A program made the position numbers and the translations under genes. From Candidatus Saccharibacteria bacterium 49-20 (lineage in GTDB: Bacteria; Patescibacteriota; Saccharimonadia; Saccharimonadales; Saccharimonadaceae), in NCBI GenBank assembly GCA_001897295.1, contig MKSN01000001.1, positions 186,001 through 250,000 of the forward strand: DNA of 64,000 nt, read 5' to 3'. The stretch's first letter is position 1, and each line of letters starts with the position of its first letter. Positions 33,562 to 43,079 of this stretch are shown piece after piece. The notes under the pieces were generated by a model that was given only the letters and a program-made list of their open reading frames with translations, searched no databases and was not told the DNA's origin.

Positions 33562-36035
33562 TTATTTCAGTAAATTGGTTGAAGAAATTCACAACTATCA
33601 ACGGCACTGTCGAAGAGCTCGCAGCGCTCATCGGTGCTCGTTTGGTTGAAATTGAGAGCGTTGAAAACCTCGGCGAGAAGTACAAAGACGTGATTGTTGC
33701 GAAGGTCGTTGAGTGCGGTCCACTTGAAGGTTCCGACCACCTTAACGTCACGAAAATTGATGACGGTGGCGTATGGGCAGATGTTGAGCGCGACGAAAAT
33801 GGTTTCGTGCAAGTTGTCTGCGGTGCGCCAAACGTACGCGCCGGACTTTTGGTTGCATGGCTGCCTCCACGTAGCGTCGTACCTGAAACTTTTGGTGAAG
33901 CTGAGCCATTCGTGCTTGGTGCGAAGCCACTTCGTGGTGTCATGAGCAATGGTATGCTCGCCAGTGCACGCGAACTCGACCTTTACGACGACCACTCGGG
34001 AATCTTAGAGCTCGATAAAGAAGCGGCTCCTGGCTCGTCATTCGCAGAACTTTACGAACTCAACGATTACTTGCTTGATATTGAAAACAAATCACTCACG
34101 CACCGTCCAGACGCCTTTGGTGTGCTTGGCTTCGCGCGTGAAGTTGCGGGTATTCAAGGGCTTCCTTTTGAAACTCCGCAGTGGCTTAATGTGCTTGAAG
34201 CGGACGTCGCGAATGATGGTTCTGCGCAGGCTCCTGCAATTCACATTGAAGACGCGGGCCTTTCTGATCGTTTCCAGGCAATCGTCCTGAGCGGCGTTGA
34301 TGAAACTGCTAAGTCGCCTATTCAACTACAAACTTACTTGGCGCGCAGTGGTGTGCGCCCAATTAACGCATCAGTAGACGTTTCAAACTACCTCATGCTC
34401 CTTACGGGTCAGCCATCACACACCTATGACTACGACAAGCTTAAGGCGGTCGCAGGGGATGACTTTACGATTCGTGTCCGTAGCGCTCGTGAAGGCGAAA
34501 AGCTTGTGCTGCTCGATGGCAAGGAAGTTTCTCTCGATGTTGCCGACATTGTGATTGCCGCAGGCGAAACTGCAGTGGGACTTGCGGGTATTATGGGTGG
34601 TCAAAGCACACTTGTTGACGATTCAACTAAGAGCGTACTGCTTGAAGTTGCCACCTTCGACCTCTACCACATGCGCTCAAGTCAAATGCGTCATGGTATT
34701 TTCTCTGAAGCAGTAACTCGCTTTACGAAAGGTATTCCTGCGCCGCTCAGTACCCCAGTATTAGTCGAAGCGGTCCATATGCTCGAAGCGCAAACTGGTG
34801 CGCACGTCACCAGCGCCGCAGTCCAAGATTACCCGGGTGTGCGTGAGCCAATTACTGTTCACGTCAGCGAGCCGCAAGTAAACGGCGTGCTCGGTACGCA
34901 ATTTGCCTCAGAAGACATTGCGATGCTTCTTGAAAATGTTGGCTTCCAAGTAAGTTTCGACGGCCTTGAGGCGACGGTCACTGTGCCGTATTGGCGCCAA
35001 GACATTCACATCTCTGAAGATGTGATTGAAGAGGTTGGTCGCTTGGCCGGGTTCGACACAATCAACCTGACGCTTCCTCGTCGTGATTTCGTGGCGGTTC
35101 GTCCAAATACCTTCGACGAACTTCGCACTGTGGTGCGAAAGAGCTTGGTACGCGCAGGCGCAAACGAAGTGCTTACGTACAGCTTCGTGCACGGCGATAC
35201 GCTTAAAAAGGCTGGCCAAGATCCACAAAATTCGTACCGAATCATTAATAGCATTAGCCCCGAACTTCAGTACTACCGTCAAACGCTTACTCCAAGCTTG
35301 CTTTCAAATATCTTTGCTAACGTAAAGGCAGGCTATGGGTCATTTGCGCTGTTTGAAGCAAACAAGGTGCACGAAAAGAACGATGGCCTTAACGACGAGC
35401 AGGTTCCTGTTGAAAGTGACCGCATTGCATTTGTAGTAACCGACTCGAAGAAAAAGGGTGCAGCGTATTACGATGCAAAGCGATCACTTGAATATGTGCT
35501 CTCTGTACTGGGCGTCGAAGTTGAGTACAAGGCACTTGCCGGCGAAGCACCTATTTCTGTGCCTTTCGAGCAGAAGCGCGCTGCCGTTGTGAACGACCGC
35601 CGTACGGGTGCAACACTCGGTGTGATTGGTGAATATAAGAAGTCGGTGCAAAAAGCATTCAAACTTCCTGAATATACTGCTGGGTTCGAGATTGACCCAC
35701 GCACGCTGCTTGATAGTGTGAATGCCGTAGGGCTTCAATATCGTCCACTGAGCCGCTACCCAGGCACCGAGCGTGACGTCTGTTTCCAGGTTTCTCGTGA
35801 TGTTGCGTATGATGCGATTGTTGCGCCAGCCGAGCAAGTACTTGCAGAGACGGGCCTCATCACTCGCGTGAGCCCACTCGACCTGTATCAGCCAGAGGAA
35901 GGTGACACGAAGAACATTACGGTGCGTATTGCACTTACTTCATACGAAAAGACAATGACAAATGAAGAAGTAGCGGCCGTGATCGATAGGGTAATTGAAA
36001 AAGTTGTAGAAGCGACCGAAGGGAAGGTGATTTAG
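33558..36035 (+). CDS. pheT: Phenylalanyl-tRNA synthetase beta subunit
   Basis: 825 residues, normal length. The N-terminal EMAP-type tRNA-binding domain covers about 38-150 (VVAKVVECGPLEGSDHLNVTKID). The B3/B4 editing domain and the B5 domain follow, then the class II-like core and the C-terminal anticodon-binding (FDX-ACB) domain (LSRYPGTERDVCFQVSRDV). With PheS it forms the alpha2beta2 enzyme. Confidence 0.96.
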   Translation: MIISVNWLKKFTTINGTVEELAALIGARLVEIESVENLGEKYKDVIVAKVVECGPLEGSDHLNVTKIDDGGVWADVERDENGFVQVVCGAPNVRAGLLVAWLPPRSVVPETFGEAEPFVLGAKPLRGVMSNGMLASARELDLYDDHSGILELDKEAAPGSSFAELYELNDYLLDIENKSLTHRPDAFGVLGFAREVAGIQGLPFETPQWLNVLEADVANDGSAQAPAIHIEDAGLSDRFQAIVLSGVDETAKSPIQLQTYLARSGVRPINASVDVSNYLMLLTGQPSHTYDYDKLKAVAGDDFTIRVRSAREGEKLVLLDGKEVSLDVADIVIAAGETAVGLAGIMGGQSTLVDDSTKSVLLEVATFDLYHMRSSQMRHGIFSEAVTRFTKGIPAPLSTPVLVEAVHMLEAQTGAHVTSAAVQDYPGVREPITVHVSEPQVNGVLGTQFASEDIAMLLENVGFQVSFDGLEATVTVPYWRQDIHISEDVIEEVGRLAGFDTINLTLPRRDFVAVRPNTFDELRTVVRKSLVRAGANEVLTYSFVHGDTLKKAGQDPQNSYRIINSISPELQYYRQTLTPSLLSNIFANVKAGYGSFALFEANKVHEKNDGLNDEQVPVESDRIAFVVTDSKKKGAAYYDAKRSLEYVLSVLGVEVEYKALAGEAPISVPFEQKRAAVVNDRRTGATLGVIGEYKKSVQKAFKLPEYTAGFEIDPRTLLDSVNAVGLQYRPLSRYPGTERDVCFQVSRDVAYDAIVAPAEQVLAETGLITRVSPLDLYQPEEGDTKNITVRIALTSYEKTMTNEEVAAVIDRVIEKVVEATEGKVI

Positions 36036-36036
36036 T

Positions 36037-36702
36037 ATGGCAACAACAAAGACACAACGAATAGGTATTTGGATTATCGCCGTGTTTATGGCGGTAGGTA
36101 CGATTGGATCGTTTGCGATTATCGTGCTCGCAAATTCAAATAGCCAAGCCGATACAGCTCGCTATAACGAGCTGTACGCGCAGTATCAAAAAGAGCAAAC
36201 TGCCTACACCGAAAAGACTGACGCGCAGGCGAAAGAACTTTCTGACAAGTACTACGCCACGTTTAGCCAGTACGCTTCGCGCCCATCAACTTTTGATAAG
36301 AACGGTGTAAGTGAGCTCAAGACTGAAGACCTCGTGGTAGGCACGGGCGAAGACCTCACTAAAGAATCAACCTTCACCGCATACTACATTGGTTGGACTC
36401 CAGACGGAAATATCTTCGACCAATCAATCAGCGACGGCGCTCTGAAGGCTCCATTTACCGCGGCACCTGGTCAAGTTATCCAGGGATGGACAAAGGGTGT
36501 GGCTGGTATGAAAGTTGGCGGTGTGCGTGAACTCACGATTCCTTCAGACCTCGCGTATGGAGAAACCGGATCTGGAGATTCAATCCCTGCAAATACTCCG
36601 TTGAAGTTCGTGATCATGACTATCCCAACTCCGACAGCTATTGAGCAACCAATGCCGTCAGAAGAACTTACTACGTTGTACTCGAGGCTTTATGGAAACT
36701 AA
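36037..36702 (+). CDS. Membrane-anchored FKBP-type peptidyl-prolyl isomerase
   Basis: 221 residues: an N-terminal signal anchor (about 9-32), a coiled-coil stretch (38-75), and an FKBP domain (about 100-200) with FTAYYIGWTPDGNIFDQS, PGQVIQGWTKGVAGMKVGGVRELTIPSDLAYG. It should assist folding of exported proteins. It starts one base after pheT's stop codon and overlaps trxB by 11 bp. Confidence 0.9.
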   Translation: MATTKTQRIGIWIIAVFMAVGTIGSFAIIVLANSNSQADTARYNELYAQYQKEQTAYTEKTDAQAKELSDKYYATFSQYASRPSTFDKNGVSELKTEDLVVGTGEDLTKESTFTAYYIGWTPDGNIFDQSISDGALKAPFTAAPGQVIQGWTKGVAGMKVGGVRELTIPSDLAYGETGSGDSIPANTPLKFVIMTIPTPTAIEQPMPSEELTTLYSRLYGN

Positions 36703-37633
36703 TACTATTCGCGATGTTGTGATGATTGGTGCGGGTCCAAGCGCGCTTGCAGCTGCAATTTATACGACCCGTGAAGATATCGACACGGTGGTCTATGAAA
36801 AGGCGACTATTGGCGGTATGGCGGCGATTACCGATAAGGTAGATAACTACCCAGGGTTCCCTGATGGCGTAGAGGGCATGAAGCTTGCCGGCGAGCTTGA
36901 AAAGCAGGCACAACGGTTTGGTGCCAACATCGATTTTGGTGAAGCGTCTGCAATTCGCGTTGAGGGTAAGTACAAGATTATTACCATTGACGGCCAAGAT
37001 GTAAAAGCCAGGGCTGTGCTTATTGCGACCGGTAGTGACTACAAGAAAATCGGTGTGCCGGGCGAGGCTGAATCATACGGTCGTGGCGTACACTACTGTG
37101 CGACTTGTGACGGTGCGTTCTATCGTGACCGCACACTTGTTGTGGTTGGTGGGGGTAATTCTGCGCTTCAGGAAACCATTTTCCTTACTCGCTACGCAAG
37201 TCACATCGACCTTTTGGTGCGCAGCACTATTAAGGCGAGTGACGTCTTGCAACAAGACTTGCAAAAGTACGTTGATGAAGGTAAGGTAACCATTCACCTC
37301 GACACCACAACTGAAGAAATTGTACTCGCAGACGATGGTCGCGTCACGGGCGTGAAGATGATTGAAAAGGGTGAGGCGAAAGATCTTACTGTTGATGGCG
37401 TCTTTGTATTTGTGGGACTGCTTCCTAATACCCATTTCCTTGAAGGGAGTGGTGTAGAGCTTGATGAGGTGGGGCTCGTGAAGACCAACGCGCACCTTGA
37501 AACATCTGTTGAAGGTGTATTTGCCAGTGGCGACGTACGAAGCGGTGCAACGATGCAAATTGCCAGCGCGGTTGGTGAGGGTGCATCGGCGGCACTCGCG
37601 ATTCGCGAATATCTCGACGATTTTGACCGATAA
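36692..37633 (+). CDS. trxB: Thioredoxin reductase-like FAD enzyme
   Basis: 313 residues. The FAD-binding motif is GAGPSALAAAIYTTRE (with Ser-Ala in place of the common Ala-Gly), the redox-active CATC is in HYCATCDGAFY, the NAD(P)H-binding motif is VVGGGNSALQE, and GVFASGDVR closes the FAD domain. It reduces thioredoxin. The start at 36692 (METNTIRD) is chosen over an in-frame start inside the FKBP gene. Confidence 0.93.
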   Translation: METNTIRDVVMIGAGPSALAAAIYTTREDIDTVVYEKATIGGMAAITDKVDNYPGFPDGVEGMKLAGELEKQAQRFGANIDFGEASAIRVEGKYKIITIDGQDVKARAVLIATGSDYKKIGVPGEAESYGRGVHYCATCDGAFYRDRTLVVVGGGNSALQETIFLTRYASHIDLLVRSTIKASDVLQQDLQKYVDEGKVTIHLDTTTEEIVLADDGRVTGVKMIEKGEAKDLTVDGVFVFVGLLPNTHFLEGSGVELDEVGLVKTNAHLETSVEGVFASGDVRSGATMQIASAVGEGASAALAIREYLDDFDR

Positions 37634-37634
37634 G

Positions 37635-37658
37635 AAAAACGCCCTTCGGGGCGTTTTT
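37635..37658. terminator. Terminator between trxB and the PLD gene
   Basis: AAAAACGCCC, loop TTCG, GGGCGTTTTT is a 10-bp hairpin with a stable tetraloop and serves both convergent genes. Confidence 0.92.
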
Positions 37659-38633
37659 CTATTTCACTTCTTTTTCAATGAAGGTTTCGAGCTGTGAGAT
37701 GATTTTCGGATCTCGCGTTTCAAGTGCAATTTCACGAGTACCAAGAAGCACTCCGGTGTAGGCAAAGTTGTGTGAACCAGTGATAGCTGCCTTTGAGCCG
37801 TCCTCAAAGGTAAAGATGATGCACTTCGCGTGAAGATAGCGAGCCTTCTTGTATTCGGTCACAAGTCCACTTGTAAATTGACCAATACGAATCACAATGC
37901 GGTTGAGGCCTTCGGCCTGGAGTGGACGGTTATAGTAAAGGGTAGTCTTCTTTTTCTTAAGCACGCGAGATAGTTTACCGGTTGGACAGTACTGCGAGAC
38001 GAAAGTAATATGCGTTGCTTTTTCCGCGAGTTCAATGGCACGCCGATAAATGACGGATTGTCCAATGATGCCGCCGTCAATCAGGACGGTCATGTCACCA
38101 TGCTCGTAGGCGACACTCGGATAGTTAGTAGACCTTGCTTCGGCTTTTTGGACGCGCTTTTGCTCTTCGACTATGCGGTCGGCAAGTTTTGCATCGGTAT
38201 GACTAAACATGTAGTCGATATTTTGAATACCTTCCTCGTAAAGATTGACGCCACCAAAAGTGAATACGGTGTCGTCGGCGACACACCACTTGCTGTGGGT
38301 GCGGCCATGATAAAGCGTGATACGACCTTTGCCGAGCCAGTGGAATTTTACACCTGCGCGTTTAAGGCTGCGTACCATGCGGTTGGCGCTTCGCGCACCG
38401 TGGCTGTAATAGCGAAATGGCAAGAATCCGCCGCCTACTTCACCAAAGGTAAAGATGTCACCTGCAATGACCACTTCGACGCCGCGCTTGGCCGCTTCTT
38501 CGGCTGCAGCGATGAGCGGATGGGTCGCTTCGTGATCGGCAATAACCATCGACATCAAGTAGACGCGCGTCTTTGCTTTCGAAACTGCCTCGGCCGCTTC
38601 GCGTACATATTGGGTTGGAGAAATTAGTTTCAC
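37659..38633 (-). CDS. Phospholipase D / cardiolipin synthase-like protein
   Basis: 324 residues with two HKD-type motifs: HSKWCVADDTVFTFGGVNL near residue 113 and LHAKCIIFTFEDGSKAAITGSHNF near residue 270. No N-terminal membrane helices are seen, unlike typical cardiolipin synthases. PLD-family enzymes transfer phosphatidyl groups or cut phosphodiesters; a phospholipid or a nucleic acid substrate is possible. Confidence 0.87.
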   Translation of the reverse strand: MKLISPTQYVREAAEAVSKAKTRVYLMSMVIADHEATHPLIAAAEEAAKRGVEVVIAGDIFTFGEVGGGFLPFRYYSHGARSANRMVRSLKRAGVKFHWLGKGRITLYHGRTHSKWCVADDTVFTFGGVNLYEEGIQNIDYMFSHTDAKLADRIVEEQKRVQKAEARSTNYPSVAYEHGDMTVLIDGGIIGQSVIYRRAIELAEKATHITFVSQYCPTGKLSRVLKKKKTTLYYNRPLQAEGLNRIVIRIGQFTSGLVTEYKKARYLHAKCIIFTFEDGSKAAITGSHNFAYTGVLLGTREIALETRDPKIISQLETFIEKEVK

Positions 38634-38702
38634 TAGGGGATATTATATACGCAAGGGGCGAAAACTGCTAAAATAACACCAGTAGAAACAAAGGAGAAAA
38701 GC

Positions 38703-39233
38703 GTGGCAGACTTTAACAAAATTCTCGGTCCTGGCGATATTGATGGCGGCGTAATTAACGTAGTTGTTGAGATTCCAACCGGTAGTTCACACAAAATTGA
38801 ATGGAACCGCGAGCTCGCAGTATTCCAACTCGACCGTGTCGAACCTGCAATTTTTGCAAAACCAACTAACTACGGATTCATTCCGCAAACCCTCGACGAA
38901 GACGGCGACGAACTTGATGCGCTCATCATTACCGACGCGCCGCTTACGACGGGTATCTTCCTTGAGGCAAACGTCATTGGTGTAATGAAGTTTGAAGACG
39001 ACGGTGAAATCGATGACAAGGTGATTGTAGTACCTGCGGATGACCGCAACACGGGCAATGCAATCAAGAGCCTTGAAGATCTTCCGAAGCAATTGCTTGC
39101 GCAAATTGAACACCACTTTACTCACTACAAGGACCTCAAAAAGCCGGGTAGCACCATTGTAAAGGGATTTGGCGACGCCGAAGAAGCGAAGGTAATCATT
39201 CACGAATCTGTAGAGCGCTGGAACAGCAAGTAG
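38703..39233 (+). CDS. ppa: Inorganic pyrophosphatase
   Basis: 176 residues with the family I active site: YGFIPQTLDEDGDELDALI (metal-binding aspartates), then DDKVIVVPADDR and HHFTHYKDLKKPG. The start is a GTG at 38703 with AAGGAG 7-8 nt upstream. TAAAAT near 38670 is the likely -10. It drives biosynthesis by removing pyrophosphate. Confidence 0.95.
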   Translation: MADFNKILGPGDIDGGVINVVVEIPTGSSHKIEWNRELAVFQLDRVEPAIFAKPTNYGFIPQTLDEDGDELDALIITDAPLTTGIFLEANVIGVMKFEDDGEIDDKVIVVPADDRNTGNAIKSLEDLPKQLLAQIEHHFTHYKDLKKPGSTIVKGFGDAEEAKVIIHESVERWNSK

Positions 39234-39242
39234 TCTCAAATA

Positions 39243-39277
39243 TAAAAAGAGTTCGCGTCAATGAGCGAACTCTTTTT
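39243..39277. terminator. Bidirectional terminator between ppa and relA
   Basis: AAAAAGAGTTCGC, loop GTCAATGA, GCGAACTCTTTTT is a 13-bp hairpin symmetrical for both convergent genes. Confidence 0.93.
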
Positions 39278-39282
39278 ATTTG

Positions 39283-40842
39283 CTATGAAGCTGGTTCTTC
39301 GGCCTTACTACCGCGCTTGCGGCGTGTCTTCTCGCGGATAATCCCTGCAGCATGGCTAATGCTTTCAATTGCACCAACCTTACGAAGTTGCGCACGAAGC
39401 TTGGCGCGCGCGTGCGTGGTGATAACGAGCTCTTGCCAGGTGGCCTTTGGCGCGGCGGTTTTACGAGTGATCACTTCAACGACGTCGCCGTTTTGAAGCG
39501 GCTTATCAAATGGGTGAATAGACCCGTTTACACGGAAACCGTAACTGTGCTTGCCTATATCGCTGTGTACGAGGTATGAAAAGTCGAGCGGAAACGCACC
39601 TTCTGGAAGGTTATAAATGTCACCTTTTGGCGAGTAGACGAAGATACGGTCGCCAAATAGGTCAATCGAAAGTTGCGATTCGGGGATTTCTTCGCCACTA
39701 CGAAGTTTGGTCGCAATTTCTTGTAGCTGCGTAATCCACTGCATGTGGCTTGGAAGCACCGCACTCTTTTTGCCCTTCGTATAATCTTTTGAGCTTTTTT
39801 GCTCGTGGTAGTGGAAGCTCGCTGCAAGTCCACGCTCGGCGTATTCGTGCATTTCGTAAGTGCGAATTTGGAATTCAACGATTTGCTTCGCAGGTGTAAG
39901 AACCGTCGTGTGAAGGCTTTGATAGCCGTTTGGTTTTGGTACGGCGATGTAATCTTTGATACGTGCCACCATTGGTTGGTAGAGCGCATGAAGGATGCCA
40001 AGTACACGGTAACAATCTTCTTTTGTCTCAACAATGACGCGAAGCGCCATTAAGTCGTAGATATCATCAATGTTGCCATCTACTTTGAGGAGCTTTTTAT
40101 GAAGACTGTAGATACTTTTTACGCGACCATTAATTTCGTGTGGAACACCTTGGGCGGTGAGTGCGCGGTCCACTTCTTCGCGGACAATACCGAGCTTACG
40201 AGTACTTTTACCAAGGCGCTTGCGCATCGTGTTTTGAAGGTGTTTAAATTCTGCCGGATCAAGGTAGCTAAAGGCCAGCTCTTCAATTTCCATACGCACG
40301 CGACCCATACCAAGCCGGTCTGCCATTGGTGCGAATACTTCAAGACTTTCGCGGGCAATTTTAGTCTGCTTTTCGCGGGGCATGTGCTGCAACGTTTGAA
40401 GATTGTGAAGGCGGTCGGCGAGCTTAATGATAATCACACGGACATCTTGGCCAATCGCGATAAGGAGTTTTGAGAGGTTGTCCTTGGTTTGCGGAAGGTA
40501 CTCGGCAAGGTCTTGCATGCCGGCGCGCGCCTGCGAAACTTTCGTAACGCCATCTACCAGAAAGGCAACATCTTTACCAAACTTCGATTCAAGCTCTTCA
40601 AGGGTCATGTCGGTATCTTCAACCGTATCGTGGAGTACGCCAGCAATCACACTGTCGATGTCCATGCCCCAGTCAATGAGGGTTGTCGCTACTGCGAGGG
40701 GGTGAATAATATACGGTTCGCCGCTCTTTCGCTTTTGACCCTTGTGAAACTTAGTCGCCATGTCGATGGCGTGTTCAAGCTCGAGGACTTCGTTTTCCTC
40801 ATAAAATGGTCGGGCGTGGTCGAGTAGTTCACCTTTAGTCAT
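39283..40842 (-). CDS. RelA/SpoT-family (p)ppGpp synthetase/hydrolase
   Basis: 519 residues. HD hydrolase domain: HPLAVATTLI and VLHDTVEDTDMT. Synthetase domain: LMALRVIVETKEDCYRVLGILH and AVPKPNGYQSLHTTV. A TGS domain follows (DRIFVYSPKGDIYNLPEGAFPLDFSY). The usual C-terminal zinc-finger and ACT domains are absent, leaving a short basic tail. It makes and degrades (p)ppGpp. The ATG at 40842 is 6 nt after a minus-strand TATACT, so it is leaderless; a more distal start is less likely. Confidence 0.92.
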   Translation of the reverse strand: MTKGELLDHARPFYEENEVLELEHAIDMATKFHKGQKRKSGEPYIIHPLAVATTLIDWGMDIDSVIAGVLHDTVEDTDMTLEELESKFGKDVAFLVDGVTKVSQARAGMQDLAEYLPQTKDNLSKLLIAIGQDVRVIIIKLADRLHNLQTLQHMPREKQTKIARESLEVFAPMADRLGMGRVRMEIEELAFSYLDPAEFKHLQNTMRKRLGKSTRKLGIVREEVDRALTAQGVPHEINGRVKSIYSLHKKLLKVDGNIDDIYDLMALRVIVETKEDCYRVLGILHALYQPMVARIKDYIAVPKPNGYQSLHTTVLTPAKQIVEFQIRTYEMHEYAERGLAASFHYHEQKSSKDYTKGKKSAVLPSHMQWITQLQEIATKLRSGEEIPESQLSIDLFGDRIFVYSPKGDIYNLPEGAFPLDFSYLVHSDIGKHSYGFRVNGSIHPFDKPLQNGDVVEVITRKTAAPKATWQELVITTHARAKLRAQLRKVGAIESISHAAGIIREKTRRKRGSKAEEPAS

Positions 40843-40860
40843 GTACCTAGTATACAAAGA

Positions 40861-40889
40861 TTGCGTCATACTGGGTAGACGGTTATAAT
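40861..40889 (+). promoter_or_regulatory. Promoter of gapA
   Basis: TTGCGT (40861-40866), 17 nt, TATAAT (40884-40889). It gives a leader of about 40 nt with AAAAGGGG before the ATG. Confidence 0.75.
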
Positions 40890-40937
40890 AACGTCAGATA
40901 AGCAAAAGCTTTATTTATAAAAGGGGTAGGTTTTTCT

Positions 40938-41960
40938 ATGGCAAAGACAAAGATTGGTATTAACGGGTTCGGCCGTATTGGTCGTAATGCATTTAAGCTC
41001 GCATTCGACCGCAGCGACCTCGAAGTTGTCGCAGTCAACGACCTTACAGATACAAAGACACTCGCGTATCTTTTGAAGCATGACAGCAACTACGGTACTT
41101 ACAAGTACGAAGTTTCTTACGACGATACCGGTATTATCGTGAACGGCCAACACGTAAAAGTAACTGCGGAAAAAGATCCTGCGGCGCTTCCATGGGGTGA
41201 CCTTGGTGTAGAGCTCGTCATCGAATCAACTGGTCGCTTTACCGACAAGGAATCTGCTGAACTTCACATTGCCGCTGGTGCAAAGCGCGTGGTCATTAGT
41301 GGCCCGACTAAGAGTGATGGCGTTGACACTATTGTGCTCGGCGCAAACGAAGACAAGGTTGAAGGCGCAAGCCACGTGATTAGTAACGCAAGTTGTACTA
41401 CCAACTCACTCGGTGCGGTTATGGCCGTACTTGACGCTGAATTTGGTGTTGAGAAGTCGCTCCTTACTACTGTGCACAGCTACACTGCAAGCCAGGCTCT
41501 TCAGGATGCTCCTGCAAAGGATCTTCGTGAAGGCCGTAACGCTGCCGAGAACATCGTCCCTACGACAACCGGTGCGGCAATTGCAGTAACCAAGACCTTG
41601 CCACAACTCGAAGGTAAGTTTGACGGGCTTAGCATCCGCGTTCCCACTCCAGTGGTTTCACTTTCAGACGTGACTGCACTGCTTGAACGCGATGTCACTG
41701 TTGAAGAAATTAATGCAGCATTCAAGAAGGCTGCAACTGAGCCATACTACCAAGGTATCCTTGGTGTGAGCGAAGAGCCACTCGTAAGCCGTGACTACAT
41801 CGGTAACAGTCACTCTGGCGTGGTCGACCTTCTTCTCACAAAGGTAGTGGGCGGTAACCTCGTGAAAGTTATGGTATGGTACGACAACGAATGGGGTTAC
41901 TCAAACCGTCTCGTTGAACTCGTCGCTGATATTGCTAAGACCTTGCACGCCAAGGCGTAA
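40938..41960 (+). CDS. gapA: Glyceraldehyde-3-phosphate dehydrogenase
   Basis: 340 residues. NAD-binding GINGFGRIGRNAFK at the start, the catalytic cysteine in SNASCTTNSLGAVM (about residue 153), the HSYT segment, and WYDNEWGYSNR near the C-terminus. It oxidises glyceraldehyde-3-phosphate and stands at the head of the carbon cluster. Confidence 0.97.
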   Translation: MAKTKIGINGFGRIGRNAFKLAFDRSDLEVVAVNDLTDTKTLAYLLKHDSNYGTYKYEVSYDDTGIIVNGQHVKVTAEKDPAALPWGDLGVELVIESTGRFTDKESAELHIAAGAKRVVISGPTKSDGVDTIVLGANEDKVEGASHVISNASCTTNSLGAVMAVLDAEFGVEKSLLTTVHSYTASQALQDAPAKDLREGRNAAENIVPTTTGAAIAVTKTLPQLEGKFDGLSIRVPTPVVSLSDVTALLERDVTVEEINAAFKKAATEPYYQGILGVSEEPLVSRDYIGNSHSGVVDLLLTKVVGGNLVKVMVWYDNEWGYSNRLVELVADIAKTLHAKA

Positions 41961-41981
41961 ACCGCTTATACTTGAGGCAAT

Positions 41982-42434
41982 ATGAAGATTTATTTGGGTG
42001 CGGACCATCAGGGATTTCATTTAAAGGAAGAGGTATTTGCATACCTTTCTAAGCATGGCTACGAAGTCGAAGATGTCGGCGATACTGTGCTTGACCCTTC
42101 GGATGACTTCCCGGTCTTCGCTCAGCGAGTCGCACTTCAAGTACTTGGAAGCGATGATAAGGACCCTCGCGGTATTCTTATTTGTGGGGGCGGCCAGGGC
42201 GTCGCGATGGCTGCAAACCGCTTTAGGGGTATTCGCGCCAGTGTTATCTGGGACGCCTTTGAAGCCAAGATGACTCGCTACGACAACGACAGTAACGTGC
42301 TTTGTTTGCCCGCCCGAATCGTGGGCGATGACGACGCGAAGTGGGAAGGTATTTTAGAGACTTGGCTTAATACTGCCTTCGCTGACGCGGTTCGCTTTAG
42401 GCGGCGCAACGCAGAATTGGATGAGTTAGGATAA
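41982..42434 (+). CDS. rpiB: Ribose-5-phosphate isomerase B (RpiB/LacAB family)
   Basis: 150 residues. The N-terminal MKIYLGADHQGFHLKEEV and the active-site segment ILICGGGQGVAMAANRFRGIRAS match RpiB, with the catalytic cysteine near residue 68. It interconverts ribose-5-phosphate and ribulose-5-phosphate. TATACT at 41967-41972 gives it its own start, 9 nt before the ATG. It overlaps the next gene by 1 bp. Confidence 0.9.
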   Translation: MKIYLGADHQGFHLKEEVFAYLSKHGYEVEDVGDTVLDPSDDFPVFAQRVALQVLGSDDKDPRGILICGGGQGVAMAANRFRGIRASVIWDAFEAKMTRYDNDSNVLCLPARIVGDDDAKWEGILETWLNTAFADAVRFRRRNAELDELG

Positions 42435-43078
42435 TGAGTCAAATTGTCCCTACAGTAATGGTCGAGACGATCGACCAACTGCGCGAATCAACCGCCAAGC
42501 TACAGACTTTTGCACGCCGCGTACATATTGATATTAGTGATGGCGAGTTTGCGCCAACCTTCCTGCTTAATGAGCAGCAGCTTTTCTGGCCGCAAGGCTG
42601 GGAAGTTGATGTGCATGCCATGGTGGCTCGCCCCTCCGAGCATATTGCACAGCTCATTCAACTGAAGCCGAGCATGGTGATTTTCCATAGTGAAACCCAA
42701 GAAGACCTCGTGCCTCACTTTGCCGCATTGAAACAAGCGGGCATTAAGGCGGGTGTTGCGCTTCTTAAGACGACTGTTCCTGCGACGATCCAGCCCGCGA
42801 TTCAAGCCGCTGACCACGTGATGATTTTCTCGGGTGATCTGGGTAAGTTTGGCGGTACGGCGAGCATGATGCAGCTTGAGAAAATTCGCTTAATTAAGAA
42901 AATCAAACCCGATGTTGAAATTGGTTGGGATGGCGGCGTGAAAATTGACAATGCCTACACGATTTCAAAGGGCGGTGTTGATGTGTTGAACGTGGGTGGT
43001 GAAATTGCAAATTCACCAACTCCCGCAGAAACGTATAACGAATTGGTTAAAGAAATTAATAAGCACGGAGTGATCTAA
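42434..43078 (+). CDS. rpe: Ribulose-phosphate 3-epimerase family protein
   Basis: 214 residues, TIM barrel. The metal and substrate motifs include VHIDISDGEFAPTF, VDVHAMVARPSEHI and IGWDGGVKIDNAYTISKGGVDVLNVGG. These correspond to Rpe motifs, though with some divergence in the first strand (PTVMVE). It converts ribulose-5-phosphate to xylulose-5-phosphate. Confidence 0.87.
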   Translation: MSQIVPTVMVETIDQLRESTAKLQTFARRVHIDISDGEFAPTFLLNEQQLFWPQGWEVDVHAMVARPSEHIAQLIQLKPSMVIFHSETQEDLVPHFAALKQAGIKAGVALLKTTVPATIQPAIQAADHVMIFSGDLGKFGGTASMMQLEKIRLIKKIKPDVEIGWDGGVKIDNAYTISKGGVDVLNVGGEIANSPTPAETYNELVKEINKHGVI

Positions 43079-43079
43079 G